Below are positions 14,450 through 22,794 of a DNA stretch of 64,000 nt, in pieces (within the stretch, counting starts at the first letter, position 1; each line of letters begins with the position of its first letter). Below the pieces are notes generated by a model. It was not told the origin of the DNA. It ran no database searches and saw only the letters and a list, made by a program, of their open reading frames with translations. This DNA is from Bacteroidota bacterium (GTDB taxonomy: Bacteria > Bacteroidota > Bacteroidia > Flavobacteriales_F > PHOS-HE28): the NCBI GenBank assembly GCA_023430325.1, contig JAEZAU010000233.1, positions 1 through 64,000 on the forward strand, read 5' to 3'. The position numbers were made by a program, and so were the translations under genes.

Positions 14450-16280
14450 CGCTCTTGGCCAGATTCCTTGGTTGATCAACGTTGCAGCCGCGCATCACAG
14501 CAATGTGATAACTGATCAACTGGAGCGGGACCACGCTCAACAACGGCACAAGTGCATCGGTGGTGTCAGGTATCTCGATCACGTGATCGGCAAGTCCTTT
14601 CACCACCGTATCACCTTCGGTCACAATGGCGATGATCTTTCCCTGCCGGGCCTTCACTTCCTGGATGTTGCTCACCACCTTCTCATAGCTGGAGCCTTTC
14701 GTAGCGATGACGAAGACCGGCATGTTCTCATCGATCAATGCGATGGGACCATGTTTCATTTCCGCCGCTGGATATCCTTCCGCGTGTATGTAGCTGATCT
14801 CCTTCAATTTCAACGCACCTTCCAGAGCGACAGGGAAACTGTATCCACGACCCAGGTACAAGGCATTGGTGGCGTCCTTATAGATGTCTGCGATGTATTT
14901 GATCTGTGACTCGCTCGCAAGCACCTTCTGCACCTTATCCGGTATGCTGTCCAGCTCATTGAGCAGTTGATAGAACCTGCTTCCGGGAATGGTACCCCGC
15001 TTATGGCCGATCATAAGCGCCATCAGCGTAAGAACGGTGACCTGTGAGGTGAATGCCTTCGTACTGGCCACACCGATCTCAGGCCCCGCGTGCGTATATG
15101 AACCGGCATGGGTAACGCGCGGAATGCTGCTCCCTACAACGTTGCAGATGCCGATGATGGTGGCACCACGACTCTTGGCAAGTTCGATCGCGGCGAGTGT
15201 ATCTGCTGTTTCGCCACTCTGGCTGATCGCGATGACGATGTCCTGTTCGCCCACGATCGGGTTGCGATAGCGGAACTCACTGGCATATTCCACTTCCACA
15301 GGTATACGGGCGAACTCCTCGAACAGGTATTCACCCACCATTCCTGCGTGCCAGCTGGTGCCGCAACCGACGATAAGGATCCGCTTTGCGTTCACGAACT
15401 TCCGTTCGTAATCCTTTACGCCTCCCAGCACCACCTCGCCTTTGGATAGGTCGATCCGCCCGCGCATACTGTCACGAATACTGCGGGGTTGTTCGTGGAT
15501 CTCTTTGAGCATGAAATGCTCGTAGCCACCCTTCTCCAAGGCCTCGAGATGCATCTCCAGTTCCTGGATGAAGGGCGTCTTCTCCTGGTTCTTGATATTG
15601 CGGATCTTCAGTCCCTTATTGCGATCGATGACGGCGATCTCACCATCCTCCAGATACACCACGTTCTTGGTGTGCTCAACGATGGGCGTGGCATCACTGG
15701 CCACGAAGAATTCACCTTCATCACCAATGCCTATGACCAGTGGAGAACTTTTCCGCGCGGCCACCATCACATCGGGATCTTTTCGATCGATGACCACGAT
15801 AGCGTATGCACCCACAACGCTATCCAACGCAAGTCTCACGGCCTCCGGAAGATCGGATCCTTCAGCCTGCTGTATATCGTCTATGAGATGGACAAGTACC
15901 TCCGTGTCGGTATCGCTGCGGAAGATGTGGCCGCGATGTTTCAACTCCTCCTTGATGGCCGCGTAGTTCTCAATGATGCCGTTATGGATCAGTGCCAGAT
16001 CACCGGTCATTCCTTGATGAGGATGGGCATTGATGTCGTTCGGCGGCCCGTGCGTGGCCCATCGCGTATGCCCGATGCCAACCGTTCCCTTCAACACAGT
16101 GCCATCCACATGCTCTTCCAGATCACTGACCTTGCCTTTGCATTTGAAGATGCTGAGGTCCCCATCATTGAGCAATGCCACACCGGCACTGTCATAGCCC
16201 CGGTATTCCAAACGCCGCAACCCATTGATGAGGATCGGGTAGGCATCCTTGGTGCCCATGTATCCAACTATCCCGCACAT
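14436..16280 (-). CDS. glmS: Glutamine-fructose-6-phosphate aminotransferase (isomerizing)
   Basis: 614 codons, a full-length family member. The N-terminal nucleophile is Cys2 (MCGIVGYMG), and the glutaminase domain has GIGHTRWATHGPPND and SDATPIVEHTKNVVYLEDG. Two SIS domains follow (ILIVGCGTSWHAGMVGEYL; ALEGALKLKEISYIHAEGY), and the C-terminus is DQPRNLAKSVTVE, as usual. It makes glucosamine-6-phosphate from fructose-6-phosphate and glutamine, the first step toward UDP-GlcNAc for peptidoglycan and lipid A. It lies 6 bases downstream of the DUF4270 gene on the same strand. A near-match promoter (TACTTTTA) lies within the 3' end of that gene. It overlaps the TM2 gene by 14 bases tail to tail. 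Confidence 0.97.
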   Translation of the reverse strand: MCGIVGYMGTKDAYPILINGLRRLEYRGYDSAGVALLNDGDLSIFKCKGKVSDLEEHVDGTVLKGTVGIGHTRWATHGPPNDINAHPHQGMTGDLALIHNGIIENYAAIKEELKHRGHIFRSDTDTEVLVHLIDDIQQAEGSDLPEAVRLALDSVVGAYAIVVIDRKDPDVMVAARKSSPLVIGIGDEGEFFVASDATPIVEHTKNVVYLEDGEIAVIDRNKGLKIRNIKNQEKTPFIQELEMHLEALEKGGYEHFMLKEIHEQPRSIRDSMRGRIDLSKGEVVLGGVKDYERKFVNAKRILIVGCGTSWHAGMVGEYLFEEFARIPVEVEYASEFRYRNPIVGEQDIVIAISQSGETADTLAAIELAKSRGATIIGICNVVGSSIPRVTHAGSYTHAGPEIGVASTKAFTSQVTVLTLMALMIGHKRGTIPGSRFYQLLNELDSIPDKVQKVLASESQIKYIADIYKDATNALYLGRGYSFPVALEGALKLKEISYIHAEGYPAAEMKHGPIALIDENMPVFVIATKGSSYEKVVSNIQEVKARQGKIIAIVTEGDTVVKGLADHVIEIPDTTDALVPLLSVVPLQLISYHIAVMRGCNVDQPRNLAKSVTVE

Positions 16281-16286
16281 GATAGA

Positions 16287-17615
16287 TCAGTATGTGGTAA
16301 AAGTAAGGAGCAGCCTTGTTCGGGCTCCTTCAGCCGCAGGGCCGGCCAATACCGCACGGTTCGCAGTGACGCCGTTCGATGATGCCACCATTTCAAAACC
16401 GTTGTTCGGAATGCTGCCATTCAATACCGCCTGTATGTAACGAGTGATGTTGAAATGATATTCCTTTTCGGTGGACAGATAATTTCCATCTATGGTACCC
16501 ACACCACCCAACTGATCGGGCAGGAACGAATCAGCACCGGTCTCGTCTTCCCTGAATAAGAAGATAAGGGCTGGCGGAGGCAGGAGTTCATCCACTTCGC
16601 CTTTGATCGGAACGATCAATTCGGCCTTTGCCAGAGCCTTTCCAGGTGTAGCGAATTCCAGAAGCTCTGGCATACGCACAGCGATGCGCGATCCGCCCAA
16701 AGCTTGCAGGTAGATAGTGCCGGCCACCGTGGTCGTATCAGCCAGCGCACCCTCCAGACCAGGTACGGTCGCCAGCGAGCGATCGAATTCTGCGACCGTG
16801 TACCGCACGCTGTTCTCGTTGATCAGGAAGTCATAGGTCTTCGGAAGCAGATCGGCATCATGGTAATACAATGTCACTTTGGAGCCGGCATTCAGAAGAT
16901 CGAAATACAGGATCCCTTCTTCCAGCGGAGCTTGTGCCCCATTAGCCGCTTTCACGTAGACGCCTTTGAAGAACTGCAGGAACGAATTGTTATCCACCAG
17001 GCCTGACTGCCCGAATTCTTGAAGGAACCTATCGGCGAGTGAGGAACTAAGCTTGATCCTTAATTGAGGGGCTAGTGAATCACCTCCGATGTGAACATTG
17101 GATACGGGATCGGGAGTGATCAACACGGAACCACCCTCTACCAGGCTTTCCGGAAGTATCGCGGGCACATCATCGGTGCGATAAACGCTATCTACGGTCA
17201 ACAGATCGGAGAGTTCATATACTTCGAATCGTTGGTCGCCAAGGCCGCCAAAATGAGTGGCATTCTGATCATAGACCAGGGACAACACGAGACTATCTGC
17301 CACCAGGTCTTCATTGTTCTGGCCTGCACCCACATTGGCGCTGCTAAGGCGTAATTGCGCGACCAACCCGGCCTTCACGAGACCAAATTCGGGATCCAGG
17401 TACGACCCCAACAGATTCCGGGTAAGTCCACTGGTACGAATAGCGCTATCCTGGAACGTATAGGCATGCAGAACTGTCTCTTCGCCAGATACTCCTAAAG
17501 GATCGCCAGGTAATAATCCCAACCCCAGGTCCTCTTCAGGCTTTCGGCATCCTGCCAGCAGGGCGATACCCAGAATGCAGAACACGGCCCACTGGGTGGG
17601 CCGTGCCAGATGCAT
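16287..17615 (-). CDS. DUF4270 family lipoprotein
   Basis: 442 codons from the ATG at 17615 (MHLARPTQWAVFCILGIALL, lipobox Cys in LLAGCRKPEED). A TTG further upstream would overlap the preceding gene. The family is recognised from the start of the mature protein (EEDLGLGLLPGDPLGVSGEE), the length, and its fixed place between the short starch-synthase-like gene and glmS in Bacteroidota. The mature part is beta-rich and probably faces the periplasm or cell surface. No enzyme function is known. It follows the GT5-like gene on the same strand with a 25-base gap. Confidence 0.85.
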   Translation of the reverse strand: MHLARPTQWAVFCILGIALLAGCRKPEEDLGLGLLPGDPLGVSGEETVLHAYTFQDSAIRTSGLTRNLLGSYLDPEFGLVKAGLVAQLRLSSANVGAGQNNEDLVADSLVLSLVYDQNATHFGGLGDQRFEVYELSDLLTVDSVYRTDDVPAILPESLVEGGSVLITPDPVSNVHIGGDSLAPQLRIKLSSSLADRFLQEFGQSGLVDNNSFLQFFKGVYVKAANGAQAPLEEGILYFDLLNAGSKVTLYYHDADLLPKTYDFLINENSVRYTVAEFDRSLATVPGLEGALADTTTVAGTIYLQALGGSRIAVRMPELLEFATPGKALAKAELIVPIKGEVDELLPPPALIFLFREDETGADSFLPDQLGGVGTIDGNYLSTEKEYHFNITRYIQAVLNGSIPNNGFEMVASSNGVTANRAVLAGPAAEGARTRLLLTFTTY

Positions 17616-17640
17616 GAATGTTGAAGTTCTCAAGTTCTTC

Positions 17641-18465
17641 TTATACCAGGGCCTCTTCAAGAACGCTGTGATAGAATTCAGCGTGCGCCTTCACGTTCTC
17701 ACCGATCGGCGTGTAGCCCAGCGTTGGTTTTTCCACCGCTTTAATGGCACTCTCCAAACCCTTGCTCAGTTTGGCACTTCCGCGAACAACACCATCGCTG
17801 AGGCTCATGGCGAACTTGTTCAACTCATCGGTGTTGGTCTTCGCCAGACCTTTCAAGACCTCGGGTTCGAAGCCTTCCATGGCCAGTTTCTTCGGCAAAG
17901 CCTTGTCCAGGTTCTCACACTTCTGGTCGTAAACGGTATAGACCAGCTTTGAATTCTCGAAGTGCGGATCATCATTGTAATGATGACGCACGTACATTGG
18001 AATGAACGCGGTCATCCAGCCGTGGCAGTGGATGATATCGGGCACCCATCCAAGCTTGCGAACGGTCTCCAACACTCCCCTGCCGAAGAACAGTGCACGC
18101 TCATCGTTATCAGGAAAATATGCTCCATCCGCATCGTGAGTATCCGCCTTGCGCTTGAAATACTCCTCATTGTCGATGAAATAGACCTGCATGCGAGCAC
18201 TTGGCACACTGGCCACCTTGATCAAAAGGGCATGATCGGTATCATTGATGATGAGGTTCATACCGCTGAGGCGGATCACCTCATGCAGTTGATGTCGGCG
18301 TTCATTGATGCAACCGAATTTCGGCATGAACACCCTGATCTCGTTACCGCACTCCATGATGCCTTGCGGCAACTGTCGCGCGACCTTCGCCATTTCCTCA
18401 GGACCATCCATGAAAGGGTGGATCGATTGGGAAATAGTGAGGACCTTCGCGTTCTTCAAGCTCAT
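17641..18465 (-). CDS. Short starch-synthase-like GT5 N-terminal domain protein
   Basis: 274 codons from the ATG at 18465 (MSLKNAKVLTISQ). It is similar to the N-terminal half of glycogen/starch synthases: NEIRVFMPKFGCINERRHQL, YFIDNEEYFKRKADT, DNDERALFFGRGVLETV and PDIIHCHGWMTAFIPMY. It has no C-terminal GT-B domain. The family's ADP-glucose-binding KxGGL motif near the N-terminus is absent; the equivalent stretch reads HPFMDGPEEMAKVA. Such short forms are common in Bacteroidota next to DUF4270 and pantothenate genes, and their activity is not established. The start is fixed by the TACTTTTG promoter at 18487-18494, which would lie inside any longer version. Confidence 0.88.
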   Translation of the reverse strand: MSLKNAKVLTISQSIHPFMDGPEEMAKVARQLPQGIMECGNEIRVFMPKFGCINERRHQLHEVIRLSGMNLIINDTDHALLIKVASVPSARMQVYFIDNEEYFKRKADTHDADGAYFPDNDERALFFGRGVLETVRKLGWVPDIIHCHGWMTAFIPMYVRHHYNDDPHFENSKLVYTVYDQKCENLDKALPKKLAMEGFEPEVLKGLAKTNTDELNKFAMSLSDGVVRGSAKLSKGLESAIKAVEKPTLGYTPIGENVKAHAEFYHSVLEEALV

Positions 18466-18486
18466 ATGTTCTGGGGAAATCGAGTA

Positions 18487-18494
18487 CAAAAGTA
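18487..18494 (-). promoter_or_regulatory. TACTTTTG promoter for short GT5 gene
   Basis: An exact -7 consensus on the minus strand has a TTG 20 bases further upstream as a possible -33 element. The leader to the ATG at 18465 is about 15-20 bases. It shares the intergenic space with divergent panC. Confidence 0.7.
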
Positions 18495-18571
18495 CGGCAT
18501 TTTTGCCGGAACTTCAACTCCAGCCATTAGCTTCGGCCCCCTTTCGCCCTATCTCAAAAGCCACGCCGATC

Positions 18572-19444
18572 GTGGAATCCATCACTGATCCCAAGGCGAT
18601 CGCGCAATGGTCAGCAACCTGCAGGCGCAATAATAATAGCATCGGGCTGGTCCCTACCATGGGGGCATTGCATGCAGGCCACCTGGCACTGATAAAACGC
18701 GCCAAGGAGTTGACGGACAGGGTAATATGCAGCATTTTCGTCAACCCGCTGCAGTTCAACGATCGCCGAGACCTTGAACATTATCCAAGACGACTTGAGG
18801 AGGACATCCGTTTGCTGCAGGAAGATGGTTGCGATGCGCTGTTCATTCCGGTAGCCGATACACTCTTTGATCGGTTCAAACCGATCGATCATGATCTGGG
18901 CGGTCTGGACAGGAGTTGGGAAGGCGCATCACGACCAGGTCATTTTCAAGGAGTTGTAAATGTGGTGGAACGCCTCTTTTTCTACACCAGACCTGATATG
19001 GCCTTCTTTGGGGAAAAGGACAGGCAGCAACTCACCATCCTTCAGTATGTGACGGAAGCACAACGCTGGCCGGTACGCATCGTTCCATGCCCTACGCACA
19101 GAGAAATGAATGGATTGGCGATGAGCTCCAGGAACTTGCGTTTATCAGCTACAGAACGGGAACAGGCCGGGGTACTCTACCGATCTCTGCGCCTTGCCGA
19201 GCAACTGGCTCGATCGGTCCCATTAAATACACTGGAAAGTAAAGTAAAGGAACTCGTGGAGGCAGAACCTGGCGTGGAACTGGATCATTTCGGTCTGGCG
19301 GATCCCGCCACACTAAGGCCCATCGACGATCTGACAGGTATCCATTCCGCCATCGCGTTCATTGCGGCCCGGGTTGGACCCGTAAGACTGATCGATAACG
19401 TGGTTTTGAATTTCAAACCCGTCCATCAACAGGATGCTTCGTAA
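18572..19444 (+). CDS. panC: Pantoate-beta-alanine ligase
   Basis: 290 codons, using a GTG start (VESITDPKAIAQW). The open frame continues upstream, but that part is antisense to the GT5 gene and adds about 90 atypical residues. Family motifs include GLVPTMGALHAGH (nucleotide-binding HxGH), FVNPLQF, FFGEKDRQQL and REMNGLAMSSRN. It joins pantoate and beta-alanine using ATP to make pantothenate, the coenzyme A precursor, in the cytosol. The pathway partner panD follows directly, with its own promoter box overlapping the panC stop codon. Confidence 0.95.
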   Translation: MESITDPKAIAQWSATCRRNNNSIGLVPTMGALHAGHLALIKRAKELTDRVICSIFVNPLQFNDRRDLEHYPRRLEEDIRLLQEDGCDALFIPVADTLFDRFKPIDHDLGGLDRSWEGASRPGHFQGVVNVVERLFFYTRPDMAFFGEKDRQQLTILQYVTEAQRWPVRIVPCPTHREMNGLAMSSRNLRLSATEREQAGVLYRSLRLAEQLARSVPLNTLESKVKELVEAEPGVELDHFGLADPATLRPIDDLTGIHSAIAFIAARVGPVRLIDNVVLNFKPVHQQDAS

Positions 19445-19449
19445 TTTTG
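19442..19449 (+). promoter_or_regulatory. TAATTTTG promoter box overlapping panC stop
   Basis: An exact TAnnTTTG match begins with the TAA stop codon of panC and lies 36 bases before the panD ATG. It suggests that panD and the genes after it have extra expression independent of panC. Confidence 0.5.
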
Positions 19450-19484
19450 CGGCCCTTTTCGGCACCAGCCGTTCTACAGCCTGA

Positions 19485-19838
19485 ATGACCATTGAAGTGC
19501 TCCGTGCGAAACTGCACCGGGTCAGCATCACCGAGGCCAACCTCGATTACATCGGCAGCATCACGATCGATGAAGATCTCATTGATGCTGTCGGTTTCGT
19601 GGAAGGTGAAAAAGTACAGGTGCTCAACGTGAACAACGGAGAGAGGCTGGAGACCTATGTGATAAAAGGTGAACGCGGATCGCGTAGCATCTGCTTGAAC
19701 GGCCCTGCGGCACACAAGGCACGCGTAGGTGATATCGTGATCGTGGTGGCCTATGCGCGCATGAAGTTGGAAGAAGCCCGCAAGTTCCGCCCCACGATCG
19801 TCTTTCCTGACGAGAAGACCAATCGATTGAAGGCCTGA
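19485..19838 (+). CDS. panD: Aspartate 1-decarboxylase
   Basis: 117 codons, full length. The pro-enzyme self-cleavage site is the Gly-Ser in [13 protein letters not shown] (residues about 24-25), which yields the pyruvoyl cofactor. Other motifs are [19 protein letters not shown] and [19 protein letters not shown]. It decarboxylates aspartate to beta-alanine for PanC. It is cytosolic. It follows panC and is 3 bases upstream of the flippase-like gene, so it is in an operon. Confidence 0.97.
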   Translation: MTIEVLRAKLHRVSITEANLDYIGSITIDEDLIDAVGFVEGEKVQVLNVNNGERLETYVIKGERGSRSICLNGPAAHKARVGDIVIVVAYARMKLEEARKFRPTIVFPDEKTNRLKA

Positions 19839-19841
19839 TCC

Positions 19842-20879
19842 ATGAAAAAAGGCCTGATCGCAGGGCTGAAGGTGTTGGTCCCTTTGGCCTTAGGCATCGG
19901 CCTGGTCGTGTATTTCTACGATAAGCTTTCCGAAAAGCAACGCGCAGATCTGTTCACGGCTTTCCGCAGTGCGGATCCGATCTGGTTAGTGCTGAGCGTA
20001 TTCTTCGGTTGGTGCAGCCATTTGAGCCGTGCCTGGCGCTGGCGCTATCTGATCGGCCACCTTGGCTATCGATCCAGTTTTTGGAATGCATACCATGCTG
20101 TGATGTCCGGCTATTTCATGAACATGGTGCTACCGCGAGCGGGTGAGGCCTCACGAGCCGTCATGCTCTATCGCGCGGAAGGTGTTCCGTTCGAAAAAGG
20201 CTTCGGGACGATCTTGGCGGAGCGCGCGGTGGATATGATCATTCTTCTCTCGATCGCTGCCATTACACTCGCACTTCAACTCGAACGGTTGGAACTTTTT
20301 AAGGAACGGATTGATAATTTCCGGTTTCAGGACCAAATAGATCGTTTCAACGGAAATGTCGAGGAGTCAAATAGTTGGGGAATCATCATCACTTCGATCG
20401 TCATCTTACTTGTTTTAATCGGACTTTGGTTCATCATCACCAGGCCCGCGATACGGCTCAAGCTTCGATCCGCAGCCCGCGGCTTTCTCGATGGTCTTCG
20501 ATCGGTGATCCGTACAGAACAGAAAGGCTTGTTCATTCTGCATACGGTCTTGATCTGGGGTCTGTACGTGACCATGTTCTGGGTGGGCTTCTTTGCTCTT
20601 CCATCTACGGCGGCGGTACCTTTCTCAGGAGTGATGGCCGGCTTCATCGCCGGATCGGTCGGCATCGTACTCGTCCAGGGCGGCATCGGTGCCTACCCGG
20701 CTTTCGTAGCATTGATCGTGAGCGTTTACATGGGCGCTCCGGAAGGAGGAGGTATCATTCATCCTGATGCGCTGGCCATGGGCTGGCTTCTCTGGGCGGC
20801 CCAAACACTGATGATCATCGTGCTTGGTGGCATATCGCTACTTTTGATCTCCCGAAAGAAGACGCCCGCCATCGCATGA
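19842..20879 (+). CDS. UPF0104/LPG-synthase-TM-like integral membrane protein
   Basis: 345 codons with about eight membrane segments, starting [19 protein letters not shown]. The family motif region is [20 protein letters not shown], and a glycine-rich late helix reads [19 protein letters not shown]. This is the transmembrane domain family of lysylphosphatidylglycerol synthases (YbhN/UPF0104), here without the C-terminal aminoacyl-transferase domain. Members are viewed as lipid flippase-like proteins; the substrate is unknown. It starts 3 bases after panD and overlaps the next gene by four bases, so it is embedded in the pan-rfaE2-radA operon. Confidence 0.87.
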   Translation: MKKGLIAGLKVLVPLALGIGLVVYFYDKLSEKQRADLFTAFRSADPIWLVLSVFFGWCSHLSRAWRWRYLIGHLGYRSSFWNAYHAVMSGYFMNMVLPRAGEASRAVMLYRAEGVPFEKGFGTILAERAVDMIILLSIAAITLALQLERLELFKERIDNFRFQDQIDRFNGNVEESNSWGIIITSIVILLVLIGLWFIITRPAIRLKLRSAARGFLDGLRSVIRTEQKGLFILHTVLIWGLYVTMFWVGFFALPSTAAVPFSGVMAGFIAGSVGIVLVQGGIGAYPAFVALIVSVYMGAPEGGGIIHPDALAMGWLLWAAQTLMIIVLGGISLLLISRKKTPAIA

Positions 20880-21382
20880 ACACGGAACTTTCAGTACCTG
20901 CTGTGGATAAGCGCATCATGGACCTGGTGAACGTTCAGCGCATGGCGAACATCTGGCGCATGAAAGGCGATCGCATCGTCTTCACCAATGGATGTTTCGA
21001 TATCCTGCATCGTGGCCACGTGGAATATCTCGAAGAAGCTGCTTCGCTGGGCGATCGCCTTGTGGTCGGCTTGAACAGTGACGAAAGTGTGCGCCGCCAG
21101 GGAAAGGGACCAGACCGGCCTTTGAACGATCAGGACAGTCGTGCGAAGGTGCTCAGTGCATTACGCCATGTGGATGCGGTCGTCATCTTCGAACAGGACA
21201 CCCCGATCGAACTCATTCAGGCACTTGGACCCGATGTGCTTGTAAAAGGCGGTGATTGGAGCGAAGAACGCATCGTGGGCGCCGAATATGTTCGCTCATA
21301 TGGCGGTGATGTTCGATCGTTGAAGCTCGTGGAAGGATTCTCCACTACCGCGCTGATCGAGAAGGTGCGCCATGGCGGCTAA
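20876..21382 (+). CDS. rfaE2: D-glycero-beta-D-manno-heptose 1-phosphate adenylyltransferase
   Basis: 168 codons, the stand-alone adenylyltransferase half of HldE. Nucleotidyltransferase motifs are [20 protein letters not shown] (HxGH) and [18 protein letters not shown], with a C-terminal [14 protein letters not shown]. It transfers AMP to heptose-1-phosphate to form ADP-heptose for lipopolysaccharide core. The N-terminal extension of about 35 residues is typical of the Bacteroidota version. It overlaps the flippase-like gene by four bases and the radA gene by eleven, so translation is probably coupled. Confidence 0.95.
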   Translation: MNTELSVPAVDKRIMDLVNVQRMANIWRMKGDRIVFTNGCFDILHRGHVEYLEEAASLGDRLVVGLNSDESVRRQGKGPDRPLNDQDSRAKVLSALRHVDAVVIFEQDTPIELIQALGPDVLVKGGDWSEERIVGAEYVRSYGGDVRSLKLVEGFSTTALIEKVRHGG

Positions 21383-22742
21383 GGTCCGCTCCCGTTACGT
21401 CTGCCAGAATTGCGGTGCCAGCCATACCCAATGGCTGGGCCAGTGCACCCAGTGCAAGGAGTGGAACACCCTCGTGGAAGAGGTGATCGATCGCTCACAA
21501 GAGAAGCGTGGCATGAGCACAAGCGTACGTGAACGTGATCACCGTCCTGTCCCGATCGACCAGATACCCGCCCAGGACGGTCCGCGCGTCCAATTGAACG
21601 ATCGCGAATTGTTGCGTGTACTTGGTGGCGGTATTGTTCCTGGAAGCATCATTCTGCTCGGTGGTGAGCCGGGGATCGGAAAGAGCACTTTGCTCCTGCA
21701 GACCGCATTGAGGAACCCACATTTGCGTACACTCTATGTGAGCGGAGAAGAGAGCGAGCATCAGGTGCGAATGAGGGCTGAACGCCTTCAAGGTGGACAG
21801 CTGAGTGATGCATGTTTCGTTCTTACGGAGACCAATACGCAGAGCATCTTCAAGCATATCGAAACACTGCAACCCTCATTGGTAGTGATCGATTCGGTGC
21901 AGACACTTCATACGGCGGTGCTCGATGCAAGCCCCGGAAGTGTTGGCCAGGTGCGTGAATGCACTAGTGAATTGATGCGCTTTGCGAAAACGACATCGAT
22001 CCCGATCGTTCTGATCGGTCATATCACGAAGGATGGATCCATTGCAGGCCCGAAGGTGCTGGAGCACATGGTGGATTGTGTGTTACAGTTCGAAGGCGAT
22101 CGCGATCATGCATACCGTTTATTACGGCCACTGAAGAACCGTTTCGGCAGCACCAATGAACTGGGCATCTATGAAATGCAGGGCAGCGGCTTGGCGGAAG
22201 TCGAAGATCCAAGCCAGATACTTCTAGGGCAACGCGATGATCGGCCTAGCGGTGTAGTGGTCGCCGCTACCATGGAAGGAATGCGGCCGCTTCTGATCGA
22301 AGTACAAGCGTTGGTGAGCAGTGCAGTATATGGCACCCCACAACGTAGTTCCACAGGATTCGATCTGCGCAAGCTCAACATGCTGCTCGCGGTAATGGAA
22401 AAACGATGCGGCTTCCGTCTTGGGCAAAAGGATGTGTTCCTGAATCTAGCGGGTGGGTTTCGCGTGGAAGAACCAGCCATCGATCTGGCTGTTGTGTGCG
22501 CAGTGCTAAGTTCCAATGCGGATATAGCCGTACCGATCGATAGTTGCTTCGCTGGTGAGGTCGGGTTGACCGGTGAGATACGTCCTGTACCACGCACAGA
22601 TCAACGCATCGCAGAGGCTAAAAAGCTCGGCTTCACGCGCATTTTCGTACCGCGAGGCACGAAAGGTCTGCCGCCATCGCAAGGGATCGAAGTGGTGCAG
22701 GTGGGCCGGGTGGAGGAAGTCCTTCAACATCTCTTCGGCTGA
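21372..22742 (+). CDS. radA: DNA repair protein RadA
   Basis: 456 codons, full length. A four-Cys zinc finger ([18 protein letters not shown]) is at residues 10-30. The RecA-like ATPase has Walker [14 protein letters not shown] and Walker [11 protein letters not shown], and the RadA-specific KNRFG motif is present ([14 protein letters not shown]). A C-terminal Lon-protease-like domain carries [17 protein letters not shown]. RadA helps process recombination intermediates and branch migration. It is the last gene of the pan operon, followed by a palindromic terminator. Confidence 0.97.
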   Translation: MAAKVRSRYVCQNCGASHTQWLGQCTQCKEWNTLVEEVIDRSQEKRGMSTSVRERDHRPVPIDQIPAQDGPRVQLNDRELLRVLGGGIVPGSIILLGGEPGIGKSTLLLQTALRNPHLRTLYVSGEESEHQVRMRAERLQGGQLSDACFVLTETNTQSIFKHIETLQPSLVVIDSVQTLHTAVLDASPGSVGQVRECTSELMRFAKTTSIPIVLIGHITKDGSIAGPKVLEHMVDCVLQFEGDRDHAYRLLRPLKNRFGSTNELGIYEMQGSGLAEVEDPSQILLGQRDDRPSGVVVAATMEGMRPLLIEVQALVSSAVYGTPQRSSTGFDLRKLNMLLAVMEKRCGFRLGQKDVFLNLAGGFRVEEPAIDLAVVCAVLSSNADIAVPIDSCFAGEVGLTGEIRPVPRTDQRIAEAKKLGFTRIFVPRGTKGLPPSQGIEVVQVGRVEEVLQHLFG

Positions 22743-22745
22743 AAA

Positions 22746-22778
22746 GAAAAAGGCCGCGATCGGATCGCGGCCTTTTCT
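22746..22778. terminator. Bidirectional terminator between radA and T9SS protein
   Basis: GGCCGCGAT and ATCGCGGCC with a CGG loop are flanked by A-rich and T-rich ends (GAAAAAGG..CCTTTTC). It lies between the convergent radA (stop 22742) and minus-strand gene (stop 22795). Confidence 0.92.
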
Positions 22779-22794
22779 TCACTGAAGGTTCTCG

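Noticed and set aside
15489..16382. 297-codon plus-strand open frame
   Set aside because: Antisense to glmS, whose motifs cover the whole region; the translated product is His/Asp-rich without a domain.
18305..18571. N-terminal extension of panC
   Set aside because: It is antisense to the short GT5 gene and its promoter; PanC similarity starts at the GTG at 18572.
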